Source: Planctomicrobium piriforme
GTDB lineage: Bacteria > Planctomycetota > Planctomycetia > Pirellulales > PNKZ01
Direction: 5' to 3'
Assembly: GCA_945877965.1 (NCBI GenBank)
Contig: CAMCTH010000398.1
Span: 1 to 5,079 of the forward strand
DNA: 5,079 nt
Position 1 is the stretch's first letter. Each line of letters opens with the position of its first letter. The position numbers were made by a program, and so were the translations under genes. Below are positions 1-5,079 of this stretch, one piece after another. The notes beneath the pieces were generated by a model, which saw nothing but the letters and a program-made list of their open reading frames with translations, ran no database searches and was not told where the DNA came from.

Positions 1-1
1 C

Positions 2-2059
2 GTGCTCGACAAACTCGCCCCGACGACGACCTCGGCCGCGGCCGAAGATGCGAATAAAGCAACGACGCAGAAGATCGACCCCGCCGCGATTAAGTGGGAC
101 GAGGCCTTAGCCCCGCGCGGAGCCGAAACTCGATTGGGCGAGGCGCTGAGTCAGGCGTTGTACGATCATCGGGCTGCGCCGACCTCGGGCATCATCTTGC
201 TCAGCGACGGCGGGCAAAACACGGGGATCGACCCGCTCGATGCCGTGGCCCGCGCGACGCAAGACCGCGTGCCCGTGCCGCCGATCCTGTCCGTCGGCCT
301 CGGCTCGGTCGATCCGATTCGCAATCTGCGGATTCAAGACGTCGTCGCCCCCGCGCGGACGTATCCGAACGACGAGTTCAACGTCACGGCCGTCGTCCAG
401 GCGCAGGGAATGGCGGGACGAACCGCCGCGGTCGAAATGGTTTGGCGCGAAGCGCGGGCCGGCGGGCAAGTTGATCCGCAGTCGGGCGTGATCCATCGCG
501 AGACCAAGACGGTCGTGCTGCCCGAAGACGGCAAGCCGCTACCGGTCGAGTTCACGCTGAAGCCGACGAAAGTCGGAAGGACGACCGTCACGATCTCGGT
601 CCCCAACGCGCCGGCCGACGATCGCAACGCGACCGACAACACGCTCGACGCCGACGTCGAAATCACCGAGCGTCGCAATCGCATTTTGCTATTCGATTCG
701 GGTGCCTCGCGCGAGTATCAGTTCCTCCGCAACCAACTGCAACGACTCGTCCGCAGCGACGGTTCGAAGGACAAAGAATTCGAAGTCGACGTCTGTTTGC
801 AGACCGGTTCCGACGGCGTCTCGCAAGATTCGAGCGAAATTCTCCCCGACTTCCCAGACACCGGCGAGGTGCTGTTTGAGTACGACTGTATCATCGCGTT
901 CGATCCCGATTGGCGACGCCTTACGACTGGCCAATTGAACCTGCTTAAAGAGTGGATCGAAGACAAAGCTGGCGGCATGATCGTCGTTGCGGGACGAATC
1001 AATACCGAAACGACCGGCCGCGATCCGAACCTTTCGATCGTCCGCGGGCTTTATCCGGTCGAGTTTGGGCGGACGTTTGCCGGCGCGAGCGACCCGCTCG
1101 GCGGCAACAACGAACCGTGGAGCATCGCCCTCTCGCCTGAGGGGCGCAAGAGCGACTTCTTACGACTCGACGATGCCGACGTCGCCGCCTACCAAGCGTG
1201 GGACGATTTTGAAGGGTTCTTCGACTATTACACCGTGAAGGGGGCGAAAGAGAAGGCGACGATCCTCGCGTCGCTCGCCGACCCGCGCTTCAAGCAAGCA
1301 GCCGGAGCGAAGTCGAAAGACGACGGCCGCCCTTTCTTGATGGTCGAGCATGCCGTCGGCGCCGGTCGCGTGCTCTATTTGGGGAGCGGCGAGTTTTGGC
1401 GACTACGTTCGGTGAACTCATCGTACTTCACCCGTCTGTACACGCAGATCGTCCGGCACGTTGCGCAAGCCCGATTGCTTCGCGGTTCGAAACGCGGTGT
1501 GTTGCTGGTCGATCACGACAACGGCCGCTACTCGCTCAATGATTTGGTCGAGGTTCGCGCCCAGTTGATGGACGCGCGAGCCCGACCGTACGAACAACCC
1601 AAGGTCGATTTGCAGGTGCTTGCTCCGGACCGGACGCAGCAGATCATCAAACTGGAGCTCGACGAGCAATTGCCCGGGAACTATCGCGGGCTGTTCCCCG
1701 TCCGACAAGTGGGGGCATACCGCATCGATTTGGAAATGCCCGAGGGGGACCGCGAGGTGCTGACCCGTCGGCTGCAGGTTCGGGTGCCGAACAAGGAAAG
1801 CGACGATCCGCGGCTGAACGCGACGTTGCTCGAACGGTTGGCGTCGGCTTCGCAAGGGGCGTATTACCCGGGCGTCGAAGCGGCTTTGGGCCGAATTCAG
1901 GCCGTTCCGGCCCTGACGACGCGGCTGGCCGACAAGACCCGCGTGACGCCCCGTTTGGCGAAACCGGTCTCGTTATGGGACAATCAATGGACGATGTTAA
2001 CCCTGTGCGGTTTGCTCTGTTTGGAATGGTTGATTCGCCGCCTCGTGCGGCTGGCATGA
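2..2059 (+). CDS. VWA / glutamine-amidotransferase-like membrane protein, 5'-truncated by the window
   Basis: This is the C-terminal part (685 residues in the window) of a large membrane-anchored protein. Residues 41-101 look like the second half of a VWA domain: TRLGEAL (MIDAS threonine T43), then IILLSDGGQN (MIDAS aspartate D69) and a closing strand ending SVGLG. The DxSxS MIDAS motif must lie upstream, so the GTG at base 2 is almost certainly internal. Residues 108-222 are beta-rich and Ig-like (CARDB type). Residues 226-490 resemble a class I amidotransferase-like fold: RILLFDSG opens it, YDCIIAFDPDW and GGMIVVAG are core strands, and GAGRVLYLGSGEFWRLR closes it. No Gly-x-Cys-x-Gly nucleophile elbow is visible, so catalysis is unlikely. 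Residues 500-595 form another beta-rich segment. Residues 661-679 are a transmembrane helix followed by a short basic tail (RRLVRLA), placing the bulk outside the cytoplasm. It lies 13 bases before the next gene. The family call is by recalled resemblance; the function is unknown. Confidence 0.85.
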   Translation: MLDKLAPTTTSAAAEDANKATTQKIDPAAIKWDEALAPRGAETRLGEALSQALYDHRAAPTSGIILLSDGGQNTGIDPLDAVARATQDRVPVPPILSVGLGSVDPIRNLRIQDVVAPARTYPNDEFNVTAVVQAQGMAGRTAAVEMVWREARAGGQVDPQSGVIHRETKTVVLPEDGKPLPVEFTLKPTKVGRTTVTISVPNAPADDRNATDNTLDADVEITERRNRILLFDSGASREYQFLRNQLQRLVRSDGSKDKEFEVDVCLQTGSDGVSQDSSEILPDFPDTGEVLFEYDCIIAFDPDWRRLTTGQLNLLKEWIEDKAGGMIVVAGRINTETTGRDPNLSIVRGLYPVEFGRTFAGASDPLGGNNEPWSIALSPEGRKSDFLRLDDADVAAYQAWDDFEGFFDYYTVKGAKEKATILASLADPRFKQAAGAKSKDDGRPFLMVEHAVGAGRVLYLGSGEFWRLRSVNSSYFTRLYTQIVRHVAQARLLRGSKRGVLLVDHDNGRYSLNDLVEVRAQLMDARARPYEQPKVDLQVLAPDRTQQIIKLELDEQLPGNYRGLFPVRQVGAYRIDLEMPEGDREVLTRRLQVRVPNKESDDPRLNATLLERLASASQGAYYPGVEAALGRIQAVPALTTRLADKTRVTPRLAKPVSLWDNQWTMLTLCGLLCLEWLIRRLVRLA

Positions 2060-2060
2060 C

Positions 2061-2065
2061 GAGAG
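2061..2065 (+). promoter_or_regulatory. Weak ribosome binding site for the DUF4175-like gene
   Basis: GAGAG lies seven bases before the ATG at 2073, inside the 13-base gap after the first gene's TGA. It is only a partial match to the anti-Shine-Dalgarno sequence, so translational coupling to the upstream gene may contribute. It supports the ATG at 2073 as the start. Confidence 0.5.
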
Positions 2066-2072
2066 AACCGCG

Positions 2073-4283
2073 ATGAGCGTGGCCGAGAAGAAACCGAACG
2101 CCTCAAGATCTTTGCCGCAAGCGCTGGCCGAGGTCCGCCGGAAGATCCGCGCCTATGTCGCGATCGAAGGGCTCGGCTCGACCGTGGCAACGGCGGCGCT
2201 CAGTTTCTGGGCGGCGCTGGGAATCGATTGGTTGTTCGAGCCGTCGCGACCCGTACGCATCGGACTGCTGATCGCGGCGGCCGTCGCGACAATCTACGTC
2301 TTCGCACGACGATTTCTCTCGCGCGTTTTCGCCAAGCTCGGCGATCGCAATCTCGCGATGGTCGTCGAACGTCGCTATAGCCATCTCAACGAGTCGCTGC
2401 TCACCGCGATCGAACTCGATCCGGCCTCACTGAACGAGCATGGCCAAGCGATGCTGGCCGACACGCGGCGTCAGGCCGAAGATCGCCTTGCGTCGATCGG
2501 CATGTCAAAACTGTTCGACATGCGGCCCCGCAATCAAGCGGTTGCGGCGGCCTTGCTGACGGCGGGCTCGCTCGCGGCGTTTGCCTTGGGGACGCCGGAA
2601 CTGTTCGATCTCGGCGTCCGCCGGCTCACCGCGCAGACCGACGAAGCGTGGCCCCGACGAACGCATTTGTCGATCGAAGGTTTTGCGAACGGCGAGAAGG
2701 TGATCCCGCAAGGGGCTGATGTTGAGTTGCTTGTGCGCGCCGATGCGACGAAAGAAATTCCCAGCGAGGTCTCGCTCCGTTACCGCACCGACGACGGTGT
2801 GCGCGATGAGCAGATCATGGACCGCGAAGGGGTCGCGCAGCCGGGCGTCGATCCTTATCAGCAATACAAATTCATCTTCCGCGGCATGTCGTCGTCGATG
2901 TCGTTCGACGTCGTCGGCGGCGACGCACGGATCCGCAACCTCCGTATCCGCGTCGTCGAACGGCCGCAAATTCGGCTCCGTTTGTCGTGTAAGTATCCGG
3001 AATACACCGGTCGGTCCGACGGCGAGATCGACGTCACCGGGACCGTGCCGTTGCCGCAAGGGACGATCGTCGCTGCGACGGCGTCGGCCAACAAGCCGCT
3101 CCGCTCGGTGACGATCACCAAGCCCGACGGCGCCGGCGGAACGGTCGAGGAGAAGCTCGACCTGATGACCGGCGGCAAGCCGCAGAGCCAATTCCGTTTC
3201 GAGATCGGTCGTCTCTCGGCCGATGCGGTCGTGTCGTTCCGCCTGCAAGACGACGACGGGATCGAGAATGTGGCGGCCCTCGCGCTGCAAGCGGTCGTCG
3301 ATGCCCCGCCGGCCGTTGCCGTCACGCGACGCGGGTTGGAGAACGTCGTCACGCCGCAGGCTCAGGTTCCGTTCGCAGGCAAGGTGACCGACGACTACGG
3401 CGTCGGCCGACTCTGGTTCGACTATGCGATTGAAGGGACCGAACCGCGCCAACGTTCACTGACGAACCAACCGCAGAAAGCCCGCGAGGTCGCCGTCGCG
3501 GAGTCGTTGGAGCTGCGCGAAGCCTTCTCGGACGCTCCGCTGCAACCGGGGCAGTCGATCACCGTGTCGGTCCGCGGCGAAGATAATCGCAACCTGCCGG
3601 ACCTGACGGCCGGCAATGTGGCGGCCGGCGACGTCTCGACGCTGACCGTCGTGACCGACGCCGAACTGCTACGACTGCTTGAAGCGCGCGAGATCATGTT
3701 CCGCGAACAGTTCAAAGCGCTCATCGCCAAGGTGACCCGTTCGCGCGATGGGTTGGTCGACGTCGGTTCCGCGGCTCCCAAGCCGGTCGAAGCGGATGAG
3801 CCCGACGCGGTGCCGCTCAATCGCGACATCGTGTTGTTGGATCAAACTCGGGCGCGTGAAAAGGAACAGCGGGCTGAGACGCTGTCAGTGTCGGACGGCT
3901 TTGCGGCGATCGTCGCCGAGTTGATCAATAATCGGGCCGCCGACTCGGAGCGTCTGCAAGAACGGCTCGCCGCGGAGATCTCGGAGCCGCTGCGGCGAAT
4001 CGGCGACGTCTCCTTTGCCGACTACGAAGCCAAGCTCGCCCGGCTGCACGCGGCCGTCAGCAAGGCGACCGTCGACCCCGACGAAGTGGCGAACTTACGC
4101 CGTGAGACACTCCAGTCGGTCGACAAGATTTTGGTCGAAATGAACTTGGTTCTCGAGAAAATGCAGGAATTGGAATCGTTCAAAGAAGCGATCGACCTGC
4201 TCAAATCGATCATCGCCATGCAAAAAGAGATCGGCGAACGAACGAAAAAGAGCCGCGTCGATAAAGGTCGTCTGCTAGACTAA
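2073..4283 (+). CDS. DUF4175-like polytopic membrane protein with Ig-like segments and C-terminal coiled coil
   Basis: This is a complete 736-residue protein, ATG to TAA. The N-terminus starts with an amphipathic segment (LPQALAEVRRKIRAYVAIEG), then two membrane helices at about residues 34-54 and 61-79, a conserved-looking soluble stretch at 80-152 (VVERRYSHLNESLLTAIEL), and a third membrane helix at about 155-173. This three-helix layout followed by a large extracytoplasmic region is that of DUF4175-type proteins. Residues 195-296, 298-410 and 411-527 are beta-rich and probably Ig-like. Their junctions carry acidic turns, QDDDGIEN near 392 and VTDDYGVGRLWFDY near 438, common in planctomycete relatives. 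Residues 528-730 are predicted helical and coiled-coil, broken by a Pro/Asp-rich loop at 565-585. No enzyme motif is apparent. It probably acts as an envelope scaffold or receptor alongside the VWA/amidotransferase-like protein before it and the secreted coiled-coil protein after it. The DUF4175 label is recalled resemblance; the gene model is secure. Confidence 0.9.
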   Translation: MSVAEKKPNASRSLPQALAEVRRKIRAYVAIEGLGSTVATAALSFWAALGIDWLFEPSRPVRIGLLIAAAVATIYVFARRFLSRVFAKLGDRNLAMVVERRYSHLNESLLTAIELDPASLNEHGQAMLADTRRQAEDRLASIGMSKLFDMRPRNQAVAAALLTAGSLAAFALGTPELFDLGVRRLTAQTDEAWPRRTHLSIEGFANGEKVIPQGADVELLVRADATKEIPSEVSLRYRTDDGVRDEQIMDREGVAQPGVDPYQQYKFIFRGMSSSMSFDVVGGDARIRNLRIRVVERPQIRLRLSCKYPEYTGRSDGEIDVTGTVPLPQGTIVAATASANKPLRSVTITKPDGAGGTVEEKLDLMTGGKPQSQFRFEIGRLSADAVVSFRLQDDDGIENVAALALQAVVDAPPAVAVTRRGLENVVTPQAQVPFAGKVTDDYGVGRLWFDYAIEGTEPRQRSLTNQPQKAREVAVAESLELREAFSDAPLQPGQSITVSVRGEDNRNLPDLTAGNVAAGDVSTLTVVTDAELLRLLEAREIMFREQFKALIAKVTRSRDGLVDVGSAAPKPVEADEPDAVPLNRDIVLLDQTRAREKEQRAETLSVSDGFAAIVAELINNRAADSERLQERLAAEISEPLRRIGDVSFADYEAKLARLHAAVSKATVDPDEVANLRRETLQSVDKILVEMNLVLEKMQELESFKEAIDLLKSIIAMQKEIGERTKKSRVDKGRLLD

Positions 4284-4292
4284 AGAATGACC

Positions 4293-4297
4293 AGGAG
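4293..4297 (+). promoter_or_regulatory. Strong Shine-Dalgarno site fixing the third gene's start
   Basis: AGGAG lies seven bases before the ATG at 4305. It decides between two in-frame starts: an earlier ATG at 4287 would add Met-Thr-Arg-Ser-Val-Ala but has only AAAG almost touching it as a possible binding site. The site also overlaps the coding sequence that the earlier start would use. Confidence 0.75.
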
Positions 4298-4304
4298 CGT
4301 AGCC

Positions 4305-4403
4305 ATGTTGCGATCCGGAAGCGGCCGATTTAACGCCTGTCTTGCCCTCTTGCTCGGGGCGACGATCATCGTCGGCTCGCCGCTCGCTTCGTCGAGCTTC
4401 GGC
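4305..4403 (+). other. Predicted signal peptide coding segment
   Basis: It codes for residues 1-33 of the third gene. Two arginines (R3, R8) precede an uncharged hydrophobic core, ACLALLLGATIIVG, then a small-residue stretch SPLASSSFG. Cleavage after G33 or A35 fits small residues at -1 and -3. There is no lipobox: C12 sits inside the hydrophobic core, so a lipoprotein is unlikely. Confidence 0.75.
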
Positions 4404-5079
4404 CAAGCGCCCGCTCCGGCTGCCCCGGCTCCGGCAACACCCGCCCCTGCGGCAGCGAAAGATGCTGCTGAGTCTAAAGAAGCGGTCCCGGCTGCCGCCG
4501 CCAAGCCGGAAGAACTGTCGCTCGAACAGGCGCAGATCGCCGAGAAGTTCAAGCGGTTCGAACAGGTCGTCAAACTGCTGGCCCAATTCTCCGACGAGAC
4601 GAACGGCGATCAGGCCCGCCTGCTGCGACAAGTCTTTGCCGAAAGTCGCTCGCGGTCGTTGGACGTGAAGTTCGACGGGCTCGTCAAAGCGCTCTCGGAA
4701 AAGCGGCTAGCCCAGGCCGTCGGCGAACAAGACGATCTCACCGCGCAACTCGAAACGTTGCTGGCGATCTTGTCGTCGGCCGAGCGCGAGAAGGAACTGA
4801 AGGCAGAGCAAGATCGGATTCGCGACTACTTGAAGAAGGTCAAGGAACTGATCAACAAACAGCGCGAAGTTCAGGGCCGCACGATCGAAGGGGACCCGAA
4901 AGAACAAGCTCCGGCCGAAGGCAAACTGGCCGACGACGCCGGCAAGCTCGCCGATAAGATGGCGCAAGCGGCGTCGAAGAGCGGCAAGCCGGGTGAAGCT
5001 AAGCCGGGTGAAGCTAAGCCGGGTGAAGCTAAGCCGGGTGAAGCTAAGCCGGGTGAAGCTAAGCCGGGTGAAGCTAAGC
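4305..5079 (+). CDS. Secreted coiled-coil protein with KPGEA repeats, 3'-truncated by the window
   Basis: The frame is open from the ATG at 4305 to the window end, giving 258 residues with no stop. Residues 1-33 look like a signal peptide: MLRSGSGR as the basic region, a hydrophobic core at about 11-24, and a likely cleavage near SFG/QA (residues 31-35). Residues 35-68 are an Ala/Pro-rich linker. Residues 70-195 are predicted helical and rich in charged heptads, with stretches such as ARLLRQVFAESRSRSLDVKF and EQDRIRDYLKKVKELINKQR, resembling a planctomycete family found beside DUF4175-like genes. Residues 197-226 are a charged Ala/Lys/Asp segment, and from residue 228 a perfect pentapeptide repeat Lys-Pro-Gly-Glu-Ala runs to the edge. 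The gene is 21 bases from its upstream neighbour, in the same frame, with a good ribosome binding site, so it is very likely cotranscribed. A structural or adaptor role in the envelope is inferred; no catalytic motif is seen. The real C-terminus is unknown. Confidence 0.88.
   Translation, partial: MLRSGSGRFNACLALLLGATIIVGSPLASSSFGQAPAPAAPAPATPAPAAAKDAAESKEAVPAAAAKPEELSLEQAQIAEKFKRFEQVVKLLAQFSDETNGDQARLLRQVFAESRSRSLDVKFDGLVKALSEKRLAQAVGEQDDLTAQLETLLAILSSAEREKELKAEQDRIRDYLKKVKELINKQREVQGRTIEGDPKEQAPAEGKLADDAGKLADKMAQAASKSGKPGEAKPGEAKPGEAKPGEAKPGEAKPGEAK
4407..4508 (+). other. Ala/Pro-rich linker coding segment
   Basis: It codes for residues 35-68 of the third gene. The first half alternates Ala and Pro (APAPAAPAPATPAPAAA) and the second half is Ala/Lys/Glu-rich. 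Such stretches are typically extended, flexible spacers after a signal peptide. The codons vary (GCG, GCT, GCC, GCA; CCC, CCG, CCT), so unlike the 3' repeat it does not look like a recent duplication. Confidence 0.7.
4986..5079 (+). repeat. Perfect 15-bp tandem repeat encoding KPGEA, at least 6 copies
   Basis: The unit AAGCCGGGTGAAGCT occurs six times head to tail (starting at 4986, 5001, 5016, 5031, 5046 and 5061) with no mismatch, followed by the first four bases of a seventh copy at the window end. The unit length is a multiple of three, so copy-number change keeps the frame and adds or removes Lys-Pro-Gly-Glu-Ala. Identity at synonymous positions points to recent expansion, probably by strand slippage. 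The true copy number cannot be seen because the window stops inside the tract. Confidence 0.97.

Noticed and set aside
2..4. GTG at base 2 as a true start codon of the first gene
   Set aside because: A start here would cut off the first half of the VWA domain, including its DxSxS motif; the frame is already open at the edge, so the gene almost certainly begins upstream.
1418..1855. Minus-strand open frame of 145 codons opposite the first gene
   Set aside because: It lies wholly inside a well-supported coding region and its product shows no recognisable motif; it is best explained as a codon-bias shadow.
2885..2930. GTC/GAC-rich stretch resembling short repeats and a palindrome
   Set aside because: The trinucleotide rhythm follows from Ser, Asp, Val and Gly codons in this organism's bias, and the units are imperfect and not regularly spaced.
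2505..3452. Minus-strand open frame of 315 codons opposite the DUF4175-like gene
   Set aside because: Its product is Arg/Asp-rich without domains, membrane segments or a plausible ribosome binding site, and the plus-strand frame is clearly the real gene. Long antisense frames are expected in GC-rich DNA with this codon bias.
4284..4304. Possible terminator or promoter between the second and third genes
   Set aside because: The gap is only 21 bases, has no hairpin with a T-run, and is mostly taken up by the ribosome binding site; cotranscription is simpler.
4275..4631. Minus-strand frame of 118 codons, and plus-strand frame at 4342-4668, over the third gene
   Set aside because: Both give low-complexity Arg/Ser-rich products that mirror the Ala/Pro codons of the real gene, which has the signal peptide and the ribosome binding site.
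4986..5079. CRISPR array or collagen-like repeat
   Set aside because: The units are contiguous with no spacers and lie in frame in a gene, so it is not CRISPR. Glycine occurs every fifth residue, not every third, so it is not collagen-like.

Overview
The window is a GC-rich, densely coding stretch with three consecutive plus-strand genes and only 13 and 21 bases between them. Both ends are cut: the first gene is already open at base 2 and the third is still open at base 5079. The protein architectures, the TCG/CGA/GAC-rich codon use and the gene order resemble a conserved cluster of planctomycete genomes (Pirellula/Rhodopirellula-type). This assignment is inferred from recalled family resemblance; no marker gene is present to prove it.

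Layout: (1) bases 2-2059, the C-terminal 685 residues of a membrane-anchored protein combining the end of a von Willebrand factor A (VWA) domain, an Ig-like segment, a glutamine-amidotransferase-like fold with no visible catalytic cysteine, a second beta-rich segment and a C-terminal transmembrane helix. (2) bases 2073-4283, a complete 736-residue protein with three N-terminal membrane segments, several Ig-like segments and a C-terminal coiled coil, resembling DUF4175-type proteins. (3) bases 4305-5079, a secreted or periplasmic helical protein with a signal peptide, an Ala/Pro-rich linker, a coiled-coil core and a perfect 15-bp tandem repeat encoding Lys-Pro-Gly-Glu-Ala that runs off the window end.

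The spacing and common strand indicate one transcription unit whose promoter lies upstream of the window. In related genomes such genes usually follow a MoxR-type AAA+ ATPase, a DUF58 protein and a BatA-like VWA protein. If that holds here, the three products would form an envelope-spanning assembly: a VWA/pseudo-amidotransferase membrane protein, a polytopic DUF4175-like protein with a large extracytoplasmic part, and a small secreted coiled-coil partner. The biochemical function of this assembly is, to my knowledge, not established.

No RNA gene, mobile element, CRISPR array, terminator or attachment site could be supported. The most noteworthy items are the repeat tract at the right edge, the shared reading frame of genes 2 and 3, and the amidotransferase-like domain that appears non-catalytic.
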